Origin: Meconema thalassinum
Lineage: Eukaryota; Arthropoda; Insecta; Orthoptera; Tettigoniidae
Reading direction: 5' to 3'
DNA: 64,000 nt
Assembly (NCBI GenBank): GCA_946902985.2
Contig: OX336388.2
Coordinates: forward strand, 1,503,088,545 to 1,503,152,544
Below the pieces are notes generated by a model. The model saw only the letters and a list, made by a program, of their open reading frames with translations. It searched no databases and was not told the DNA's origin. Within the stretch, counting starts at the first letter, position 1. Every line of letters begins with the position of its first letter. Below, in pieces: positions 25,201 to 37,200 of the stretch. The position numbers and the translations under genes were made by a program.

Positions 25201-28200
25201 AAGGCTACAGCTTCTCTTCTTGGTGTTAATTTATATTGATCCCATTTAGCATCAATGTATTTCCATAATTTGGTTTCTGCTGTTTTCTTTGCCATTTCTT
25301 CACACCTGTTTTTGATAGTATTCTTCAAGATCCTTTTTGCTGACATAAAATCAGTCCGACTGACAGGTTGTTGTAGTGTGGTACCTTTTTTGCTAATCTG
25401 TCTGCCTCTTCATTTCCTACTATTCCAACATGAGAAGGGATCCACTGAAATGAGATATGTTTGTGGAGTCTTTGAAGGGTTTTTATCATACTAAAAATTT
25501 CTTTCAGTTCTTTATTTTGGGGCTTATAATTTGATGAGATGGCTTGGATGGCTGCTTTTGAATCTGTAATGATAACGCATTTTTGATAATCAATGTTTCT
25601 GCCTAATAACTGAGGGAGTCCATGTGAAATTGCTCTTATCTCAGCATCAAAGTTTGTTTTGGTTTGGCCTACTGGGAAGTAGAGTGAGAAGAGAGATGAA
25701 TGTATTCCTGCTCCAGTTCTATTTTCTTTGTCTTGTGAGCCATCTGTAAATATTTTTAGCCATTGATTAGATGGATATCTTTCTTCTATTGTACAGAGGG
25801 CCAGTTGTATTAGATCTTGTGGTGAAGAGCCTTGCTTGCAGACCTCTTCTAACAAAGTAAGATCTGTAGTCACTTGTATATATTCAATGGGGTTGACTGG
25901 CATACAGAGTGGTTCAAGTTTTATTTGCAGATTGCTCTTATTGATGTATTCTTTGGCGAGACTTAAGGGATCTTTTTGTGTTTTAAGATTGGGGCTAGAA
26001 ACTGGTTTTTTGATCCATGTCATTTGAGGTAGTCTTTGTATACTGAGATATGCATTGGCTGTTTGATGTTTCATCTCTTCTTCTATTGGTAAGTTGTGGG
26101 TATATAATTGCAAGGCGGTTATAGGTGTGGTTTTTATTGCACCTGTTATGATTCCACTTATTACAATATATTTCCAGTGGAATAATTCAGTATTATTGCC
26201 TAGCGTAATTTAACACTATGAACCATAGTCATAATAAAGAAAAACTATGCCGCAAATATGTAATAATATCATTTATATACCCGAATACCCCCCCCCCGCA
26301 CATTTTTATACAAAATCATACGTGAAAAATTGGGGTGCGGGTATTAATCGAGTCATCCAAATTTTAAAGATTTAAATTGCCCGCCACGCGCGAGTATCCG
26401 CTATATGGTGCTAGTGCTTGTTCGGGTGAACTTGTTTACCGAATTTACTCGGCTATAGGACCTCCTTTTTTCCTAAATTTTTAGTTCCGAAATTGGGCGG
26501 GGGTTACTATAGACGCGAACTTCCGCAAAATATCCATTATTTTGGGAAAGGGAGAGAGTAAAAATTAGCTATTTATTTTGGTGCTACATAGTATGATATA
26601 TTTAATCAATATAAACGAAGTGCATGCGTATGTCTGCCGGCTACTAGCGTCTAGTCGATACGTGATTGCGGCAACACCGCAAGTGTGACCGGCCACCTCT
26701 CTCATAGCGTGCTTATGTCGGCCTGCCGGTCACTTGTCGCATAGCATGAGTCATAGCCTGTACGCACAGAAAGGAGGACAGACTTCTTTCTTCATACAAG
26801 GTCACACCTTGTTAGCAATGGAGCTCGCATACGATTGAATGGTATGCCCAAGCAGCCAACAATAATCCAACATCTGGTATACAAAGACAAGTATATTTCA
26901 TGATTATTGCCAACCACCTCTGAAAAGATATCATACTTTCCCTGAGATTGTTTTGCCTGACCAACCGCCGGCCGTATCACATCTGCATGGAGCTGCTTGC
27001 GCCGCGCTCCTTGCTAGACAATGACTGGTTCGGCCACTGTCTTGGCAAACCAGTTTTTGTGTTTCCCTATTTGTTTCCACTCTGTATGGTTGTACATATC
27101 TGTATTATTTGTCTTCATTGTATTTATTCATTGTCAAGTTAGTTTTGTTTCTGTTGATTAGTTGTCATGATTTATTTGTTTTGATTGCATGTAGTATTCC
27201 CACTGCCGTGTTTCCAGTAGGATATTTTGGCTTAGAAGGTATTTTGGTATTTCTAAGTTGGCCACATTGATTCATCTTTAACTTGTTTGAACTCTTTACT
27301 GTGATTGGCTGCTTTCGGCCTATCAGAGGCCTCTTACTTGGTTTTTAAACTCTCTACTGTGATTGGCTGCTTCCAGCCTATCAGAGGCCTCCTTGCTGCT
27401 TGTAGCGACCAATCACGTGTTTCTTCTTCGTTGTTCTTTGAAGTGTAGCCATGACACAATGCTGTGCGTCAACGCTGGTTGTGATATCAACAAGTATCCA
27501 GCTAATCTTTTCTATAATTGGTGCTATCTTCATAGTAACCGTGCTTAGCAATCATGTCCTATGCACATGATTCATATTTTGTTAGGGCAGTGACATTACG
27601 GTGATTTTCGATCTCTTCAAACCATGCTTGATGTTGCTACGCGCCATGTCGACGAATTCTTCAATCCGCGGCGTCGGATAGTTTGTTGTAACATGTTTAC
27701 TTCTATCTTCATTTACTGCCTAACAATTTGTCTTCACGCGTATGAATAATGATGATGCTTCGTGTGATAAGTAATTCATCGTGTCTGGAAGCATGTTACA
27801 AGGCCAGGCATCATCACTAATTGGAGGTTAACTGCTTTACTATTGTGACAATACCGCGCGATTGGCATATCCCGGTATTTGTATGATAGCAACTATTTTG
27901 ACTTCCTGCAACATCACTGGAATGGAAGTTGACGCTGGGTTTAACTACTTTACTATTGTGACAATACCGTGCGATGGGCATATCCCGGTATTTGTATGAC
28001 AGCAACTACTTTGACTTCCTGCGTTTCACACATAATTTGTTTTATTAACAATTCATTTTGGGCTTACAGTATCGGCGCATCACTGTAAGTCAGTCCTGGT
28101 TCGACGACACATTCTCGTTCCATGCGACCTGTTTTTTCATTATTTGTTGCAACTCCACTTGTGTTGCATATTTAAATTATATCATTCTATGGAACCGCCG

Positions 28201-31200
28201 TGTATTGCATGCCGTTCTATGATGTACTGATCTGCAGCTACGTTCAAGACAATATGTGTGTTTTAGGCTCAAGACGTAACGTGTGTTAATTCTTAATGAG
28301 TGTTTCTTCAAGTGTGTAAATTTGTGCTAGTGTTTCTCATATGTTTATGTGCCACCTATTTGATAATATATCTTATTATTAGTTAGTGGTGGTGTCGTGT
28401 CCTTTATGCCTTCCTGGATTTCCTTATTTAGTGACAATAATATTGTCTGGTCCTCCACATGTTTGCTAAATTGTCAAGCGACCTTTGTAAAGTCAACCCT
28501 TTGTATTATCACATCATTATCTAATGTTTTGGCCAACAAATTATACATTGTCCACTATTACCAGAATACTCTTGGTGGGTTGTTAACTTCCCAAGTTGGC
28601 CATTACATTATTTGGTCCTCCGGGCCGGATATTGAGCTGTTCACCACTTTGAATCATTAAGCTTTGCTTTGGCCATGTTGGGCCCTTGTTTCTTGCTATT
28701 TCACCAGGAAGGCCATAAATTTAATATTGTATACGTTCCCATTAACTTCCCAAGGACACAATACAGTATTCTATGTTCAGATGTTTGTTTACAACTTAAT
28801 CGAGACCATTGTCTCAGTGTTTATTTTTTGTGTTAGTTAGTTGGTTGTGTTAGTTAGGTGTGCAACTCTGGTAATTACATCTAGGCGGGCAATCCTAAAG
28901 TCATTATGGAGGATGCCCAAAAACGACCTTTAGTTAGGAAGCGTGCAGTCGCTAAGGGCATGCTTACCTCACAAGAAAAAGTAATTAGCAACTTTCAGGA
29001 CATTACAGAAGAGCAATATCAAATGTTAGTGTTACGCAAACACAAATGCGAGGAAATTTATAAACAATATAACGAAGCGCAAGTCGCTTTAGAGGATATT
29101 ACAGACAATATCGACGAAGAAATAGCCGAACGTTGTGACTTCGAAGATAAGTATTTTGAGTTGCTGGTTAAAATTAAACTACATTGTGACAATTTCAAAA
29201 AATCCAACACTACAGACAGTGATAACCCTTTGAATAATTTGCAGAGTGCACAATTTCCTACTGCTAACGTAGCTGCAGCTCATATAAAGTTGCCTGAAAT
29301 TCAAATTCCGCAGTTCAGTGGCGACTTCACAGACTGGTTGAATTTCAGAGATAGCTTCAAGGCTATAGTAATTGATAACCATGCTCTGTCTGATATTGTT
29401 AAGTTCTACTACCTTAATTCTAGTCTTAGTGGTGAGGCTAAACTCCTCTTAAAGAACATTACTGTGTCAGATGATAACTTTATGGTTGCATGGAACTTGC
29501 TGACAACTCGATACAATAACATTAGGCTCATAGCGCACAATCATGTTACCAAGCTTTTCAAGCCCCCCGCATACGGTAATGATTCAGTGTCATTGCGTGC
29601 CATCATCGACCACTTTGTTTCTCATGTCAATGCGTTAGAAGCTTTGGACTTTAACGGGGTTCCCCTTCAAGACCTGTTATTGTCACATTTTATATTGGAG
29701 CTACTAGATAATGATAGCATCCGTGAATGGGAGAATCATGTTGATTCTGGGAGAATTCCCACTCTCCAGGACTTGGTTAGCTTCTTAGAGAAAAAATGCA
29801 AGGTACTTGAAATAACTGAAAAGAATGTGTCCAGGCCTGCATTACATACTGCTGTAACCAAACTTAAAGCTGAAGGTCATTCGCCTCAGAAACCCATGTT
29901 AACTACTACCAAATCTCGTTGTATATATTGTAGGAGCATTGATCACCAATTGTCGAAATGTGGTACCTTTATCAAACTTTCGTCCACAGCCAAATGGGAT
30001 TTTGTCAGGTCTCGAAAATTGTGTTATAATTGTTTGCGTAATTTCGAGCCTAATCATCAATGTTCGAAGTACTCTTGTAACACTTGTTCCCGAAAACACC
30101 ACACTCTTCTTCACTATGAGCCCTCCAGTGGCACTAGTAATGATGCTTCTCAAGCTCATGCTAACGTGGTAAACACTAGTTGCAGTAACGTCGCTCGTGA
30201 CAATCAATTTTCAAGGACTCTATTACCCACTGCCAAGTTGAATATATTAGCTGGCAATGGCGTACGTGTACCTGTTACTGCACTACTTGACTCTGCATCA
30301 GATTGTAACTTAATTTCGTCACACTTAATTAAGAAATTAAGACTCCACACCAAACCTATGAAGGTACACATTCGCGGTGTTGGTCAAAATCAAAGCACTG
30401 CTACTGTTGTTGCTGATGTGAACGTTTTTGCCTGTGCTACTAATTGGTCTGCTAAGCTTGAATGTCTCGTGGTTCCCAATATTGCACTTGAGCTACCCGC
30501 TGCTGGTTTCGATACCTCTGAATGGAACATTCCATCACATATTGATTTAGCTGATCCTGATTTCAATTGCACTAAATCTATTGATCTTGTTCTTGGTGCA
30601 GAATATTTCTTTGACCTGTTATGTCCTGGTAAAATCATACCAGTTGGTGATTTGCCCATCATTCAAAATACCTCTGTGGGTTGGGTGTTTTCTGGGAAGC
30701 TGCCCAGTGCAAGCACCTCGCAACCATCGCACGTGGTATCAGCACTTACACTCTCACGCCCTCATGTAGAACAACAGCTGGAAGCGTTTTGGAACGTTGA
30801 AGAAGTTGAAACCCCAGTGTTGTCGGTTGATGAATCCATATGTGAAGAACACTTCGTTGCTACTACCACTCGCAAAGAAGATGGTAGATTTGTGGTTAGA
30901 TTCCCTCGCAAGGTAGACTCGGAGCCTCTAGGTGCCTCTCGCTACGCTACACTAAATCGTTTTCACTCCCTCGAAAGACGTTTGGCTCGTAACCCTGAGT
31001 TAAGGTTAGAATACACTGAATTCATGCATGAATATCTAGCCTTAAACCATATGCAAGTCGCCCCCCACCCGACTGATGGTGAAGTTTACTACATTCCCCA
31101 TCATCCTGTTTTCAAGCCGCACAGTACTTCTACAAAGCTCAGAGTGGTATTTGATGCTTCGATGGCTACTACGTCTGGGTGCTCCCTTAATGATACCTTG

Positions 31201-34200
31201 TTGGTGGGCCCTGTAATTCAGCAGGATTTGTTCTCTATTTTGCTTCGGTTCCGTACTCACTTGATAGCGTTTGCAGCTGATCTGAGTAAAATGTACAGAC
31301 AGATTCTTGTAGATCACAAAGATCGTGACTTACAGAGAATATTTTGGAGAGACTCTCCTTCAGACCCAATGGTAGAATATCAATTAAACACCGTTACATA
31401 TGGTACTGCCCCAGCTTCCTTCTTAGCCACTCGTGTGCTAAAGGAGCTCGCCCTCACTGATGGCACAGCTTTTCCAGCTGCCACTCAGATTGTTTTAAAC
31501 GACTTCTATGTTGATGATTGTATCTCGGGATGTGATTCCGAGCATGACGCACTCATTCTGTATGATGAATTGACCCTTCTTTTGAGATTAGGTGGTTTTG
31601 AACTGTGTAAGTGGAGTTCAAACTCCATGACTCTATTAGATAACATTCCTCTTGATCATCAAGAGAAACAACAACTCCGTAGTTTCGGCGATGGTGAAGA
31701 AACAGTCGCCAGAACGCTAGGACTTTATTGGCAACCTATCGATGACTTGTTGCGGATTCAGTCACCTATCGTGAATTGTGACACTTCAATTACCTTTACT
31801 AAGCGTTCATTTTTGTCCATTGTTGCCTCTATCTTTGACCCTTTGGGTTTAGTGTCACCTATTGTGGTTGCTTGTAAGATTCTCTTCCAAGATTTGTGGA
31901 TTCACAAACTCGGTTGGGATGACCCCCTTCCAATGGAAATCACGCAAGCTTGGCTGAACATTTATAGCAATTTACCTGCGATTTCTGAGATTTCTACTCC
32001 ACGTTTGATTAAACCTGCTTCAGAAATCAAATCTATGCAACTTCATGGCTTTTGCGACAGCAGTCAGCAGGCCTATGGAGCTTGTCTCTATTTATTGTCA
32101 ATTGATACCTACGGCGTCGTCACTTCCCTCTCCAGTCATGCTTTCGTTGTAGCCTTTACTCGCTTCTGCAGTAGAAGGGGCGTTCCCGCTCAAGTGTATT
32201 CCGACAATGGTACCAACTTTCAAGGCGCACAGTCTGACCTTGCTGATCTTGGTTCGTTGCTCTCCTCTGCAGATTTTCAATCTGTTGTTCAAGATTCTAC
32301 GTCATCGCTACTAATTCAGTGGCACTTCATTCCTCCTAGTTCTCCGCACTTTGGTGGAATTTGGGAGGCAAACATCAAATCTTTGAAATCTCATTTAATA
32401 AGAATCATGAAGGCTCAAGTACTTACGTATGAAGAATTGACCACTCTCGTGGTGCAAATTGAAGTCATTCTAAATTCTAGACCCATTTCGCCTATGACTG
32501 AGGATCCTACTGACTTGTGCTATCTCTCGCCAGGTCACTTTCTTGTTGGACGACCTTTGAATGCCTTGCCCATTCCTGACGCTTCTGAAGTGCCCATCAA
32601 TAGGTTGTCTAGATGGCAATTACTTCTACAGATTATGACTTCATTGTGGCGTAAATGGTCCACAGATCATTTACTCTCCCTTCAACAACGTCGCAAGTGG
32701 AACCGTATGTCTCCTAACCTCGAGGTTGGCACGCTTGTGCTTATTATGGACGACAATGTTTCTCCTACTTACTGGCGACTTGGACGTATTCTTGAGGTTC
32801 ATTGTGGTAAGGACGGCCTAGTTCGTGTGGTCTCTCTACATACCACCTCTGGACTGTTGAAACGTCCCATCGTCAAGGTGTCTCCCTTGTTGCCGCAGAA
32901 CTAAACACTCTTGTATTTTCATAAACAACCTGCCTGTTGTTTCTGTGCGGGCAATATGGTTCGGCCACTGTCTTGGCAAACCAGTTTTTGTGTTTCCCTA
33001 TTTGTTTCCACTCTGTATGGTTGTACATATCTGTATTATTTGTCTTCATTGTATTTATTCATTGTCAAGTTAGTTTTGTTTCTGTTGATTAGTTGTCATG
33101 ATTTATTTGTTTTGATTGCATGTAGTATTCCCACTGCCGTGTTTCCAGTAGGATATTTTGGCTTAGAAGGTATTTTGGTATTTCTAAGTTGGCCACATTG
33201 ATTCATCTTTAACTTGTTTGAACTCTTTACTGTGATTGGCTGCTTTCGGCCTATCAGAGGCCTCTTACTTGGTTTTTAAACTCTCTACTGTGATTGGCTG
33301 CTTCCAGCCTATCAGAGGCCTCCTTGCTGCTTGTAGCGACCAATCACGTGTTTCTTCTTCGTTGTTCTTTGAAGTGTAGCCATGACACAATGCTGTGCGT
33401 CAACGCTGGTTGTGATATCAACAAGTATCCAGCTAATCTTTTCTATAATTGGTGCTATCTTCATAGTAACCGTGCTTAGCAATCATGTCCTATGCACATG
33501 ATTCATATTTTGTTAGGGCAGTGACATTACGGTGATTTTCGATCTCTTCAAACCATGCTTGATGTTGCTACGCGCCATGTCGACGAATTCTTCAATCCGC
33601 GGCGTCGGATAGTTTGTTGTAACATGTTTACTTCTATCTTCATTTACTGCCTAACAATTTGTCTTCACGCGTATGAATAATGATGATGCTTCGTGTGATA
33701 AGTAATTCATCGTGTCTGGAAGCATGTTACAAGGCCAGGCATCATCACTAATTGGAGGTTAACTGCTTTACTATTGTGACAATACCGCGCGATTGGCATA
33801 TCCCGGTATTTGTATGATAGCAACTATTTTGACTTCCTGCAACATCACTGGAATGGAAGTTGACGCTGGGTTTAACTACTTTACTATTGTGACAATACCG
33901 TGCGATGGGCATATCCCGGTATTTGTATGACAGCAACTACTTTGACTTCCTGCGTTTCACACATAATTTGTTTTATTAACAATTCATTTTGGGCTTACAG
34001 TATCGGCGCATCACTGTAAGTCAGTCCTGGTTCGACGACACATTCTCGTTCCATGCGACCTGTTTTTTCATTATTTGTTGCAACTCCACTTGTGTTGCAT
34101 ATTTAAATTATATCATTCTATGGAACCGCCGTGTATTGCATGCCGTTCTATGATGTACTGATCTGCAGCTACGTTCAAGACAATATGTGTGTTTTAGGCT

Positions 34201-37200
34201 CAAGACGTAACGTGTGTTAATTCTTAATGAGTGTTTCTTCAAGTGTGTACATTTGTGCTAGTGTTTCTCATATGTTTATGTGCCACCTATTTGATAATAT
34301 ATCTTATTATTAGTTAGTGGTGGTGTCGTGTCCTTTATGCCTTCCTGGATTTCCTTATTTAGTGACAATAATATTGTCTGGTCCTCCACATGTTTGCTAA
34401 ATTGTCAAGCGACCTTTGTAAAGTCAACCCTTTGTATTATCACATCATTATCTAATGTTTTGGCCAACAAATTATACATTGTCCACTATTACCAGAATAG
34501 TGGGTTGTTAACTTCCCAAGTTGGCCATTACAATGACGGACAGGACTCTCAATAATTAAGGAGGGGTACTTTTACAATGGTGCATTGACGAAATTCTGTT
34601 AACAACTTTTGTTGTCTTCACCTTTGATGTAAATAGTGTTGTTTTTCCATCCACATTGAAACCATAGAGCTCATCTTTCAAAGGCCTGTTTTTTGTAGTG
34701 ATGAACTCTTGGAGTAAATCTCTTTTGTTCTTTCGCATGGTACCGACGTAGGAAAGCCCACGTTTTTGTAGCTCCACAACGGCCTCCATTGAGCTGAACT
34801 GAACTAATTGTCGGCTGTTATGTTCCGGTTCGTCCCATAAATAGGCATAGAAAGTTGGATCAATGACTGAGTGGGGACAGTCAGCTTCTTCTCTGCATCT
34901 GTCAAATTCCGACCATCAGACCCTTTTCCGGAATAAAGGAATGAATTATACAAATATGAGGTTCTTGCATCCGCCAGTACTGTGAGTTTGATGCCTTACT
35001 TGCCCGGCTTGTTAGGTAAATAAACCGGAAATTTAACCCTACCTCTGAACGGCAGAAGTGATTCATCGACAGTGCACCTGTCACTAAGATTGTACATCAG
35101 CTGACAGTTTACCACTAACTGAAAAAATAAATTGGAAATGGGGGAAGCGGGGTCAGATTTCCTTCTGTCAGCCCTAGTGTCAGGGTCATCAAACCAAAGA
35201 GCTTCTTTCATTATAGTGAAGCTACGATAAGACATAATAAACCTAAACAATGGACGTCCTTTGTATCCAGAAGTAAAGAGGGATTTGGCACTTTCTTTGT
35301 TGGATTTATAAATTGAAGTGAGTAGTTACCGTAGTAGAATATCGATAAAAAGCATTGATTTCGTTCACCGACGTTTCAAAGTAGTTTCTAATGTTTGCAA
35401 TGCTTGCTTCAGATTTAGTTTCAGACACTGCAAACAGTGAGTAGTGATTCTCTGAATCTGAATCTGTAGATACACATTTTCCATCCTCTTCTTCATCCAA
35501 TGATATCAGTTCTCTTATCCTATCAGCAAACTCAGGATCACTGGTGCGCAATATTTTCGTATCCATCTGAAAAGAAGCAGGATTAAGGATATTTTTGTAA
35601 ATAGGCCCTACCTGCTAGTTAGAATACAGATAAAAAGAGGACTTGAAGTGTATTATCCGATATTGTATGACAAAGCAATGATCACGTACTTAGTGGTGAC
35701 TCATGATTGTCTCTTACTCACTTTCGAAATGCGCCTTGGCGACACATGAGTATGTCACACTCACTAAGATTATGAATAACTTCAGTTACCGCTGATGTGT
35801 GAGGAACAAGAGAACGAGCTTGATTGCAGTCGGCGGCGCACTAAGCCTTGCGAATTTACGTTGATGCCGCTTCTTGCCAAACAATGCAGGGGAACCGGTA
35901 CAACAATTGAAATTTCTATTGTGAATACCACATACTCACGTGTCGCGTTGAGGGTTAAACAAATATGTTCTGCATGTCCCTTACTTTATTCTTCTTCACA
36001 TCTTTGAATTGAACTATAATTGAGGGCGTGGTGGTTCAGCGATCAAGCTGTCTGCCTCTCACCAAGGCGGACCGGGTTCAATTCCCGGTCATGCATGTGA
36101 GATTTTCGAAGTGAAATGCCATGTCCTGTGGTACGGATTCCACGTAAAAACGAGATCCCGTGGCTCATAATCGTGCGATTTATTTTATTTATCGTATGGC
36201 TTTTAGTGCCGGGAGTGTCCGAGGACATGTTCGGCTCACCTGAGTCTGTAGCTGCTTCCAGCGGACACCCTAAAGGGTGAGCTACAAGTTCCGTTCAATT
36301 TCAAGTAGTTCCAACTTTCGCCACCAGATATCAATAATACCTAGTGGTGAAAGTTGGAACTTGGATAGAGCGTTCTGACGCAATCTAACCTAACAAATTT
36401 AGCTTACACAAGTTTAGTCTGTGAAAGGATCTTTTACATGCCATAAATCCATGACATGGGACCGCCGGCTTTACTTCTCCTCCGAAGGAAGGCATACTGA
36501 AGGATTTTTAACGCTCTTAAAAAATCCGACGACTTCGGTCGGGTTTGAATCCGCTATCTTGAGCACAGCAGTTCAGCATGCTACCGACTACGCCACCGAA
36601 GTCGATTAACGCGCGATTAACGGTCACGTTAAACTACAAACTTCCTTTTTTTTGAACTATAATTAAGTGCTATTTCATCAACAGTCATAGTTTCAAGGAT
36701 GAACACAACATCAGTCAGACTAATAGGCATCTGTCTAAAATGCCTGCTAGTTTTGATGTCATTAAACATTTCCTTCCATGTTTACATACACTTTCTTGTT
36801 TTCCCCTGCTGAATTTGCCTTCCTTCCATCTAGAGTCATATCAAAACCAGAATTGAAGCTGTGCTCATGGAGGGCTCTGTAAAAATCGGAACACCATCAG
36901 AGTCACTCATTTCAGTTGATTCATCAAGCGTATCAGTAGTACCGGTAATCTCCAGGAAATGTGAACTGTTATCATCCTTCATCTTTCTTTCTTCTTTTTC
37001 TTTGGTAACTACAGTATAATCCTTGCCCTTTCCTCTCTCCCTGTAAACTTCTGGTCAGTCCCTCCACAGCTGATGTATTAAATAAAGTTAATCCTCTTCT
37101 ATTTTTATTATGATCAAACATTTGCATGGGCAACATTGGCGATTTTATTTAGATTGTATTTCTATTTTTGTCCGTGATTGCTGTTTTTGTTTTGTTTATA

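Larger units (their letters stand above)
27026..34532 (+). mobile_element. BEL/Pao LTR retrotransposon, near full length (7.5 kb)
   Basis: Two LTRs of about 1.58 kb (27026-28607, 32957-34532) start TG and end CA, and are flanked by the 5-bp target duplication ATGAC (27021-27025, 34533-34537). BEL/Pao elements usually make 4-6 bp duplications. Internally there is a primer-binding site, one long gag-pol frame (28906-32904) and no envelope gene. The LTRs differ by one 6-bp indel near 28567 and at least one substitution (A versus C, about 28319), so insertion is recent. The same site without insertion is at 50928-50932. Confidence 0.96.

Noticed and set aside
26285..26345. Poly-C run with nearby CCCCGCAC/GTGCGGG inverted repeat as a regulatory structure
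   Set aside because: More likely the eroded end of a CCGTATTTA-type transposon; there is nothing to support regulation.
27363..28660. Small frames repeated identically at 33294-34555
   Set aside because: They are LTR sequence, present twice only because the LTR is.
29179..32292. Several minus-strand frames of 60-100 residues
   Set aside because: Shadows of the BEL gag-pol frame on the other strand.
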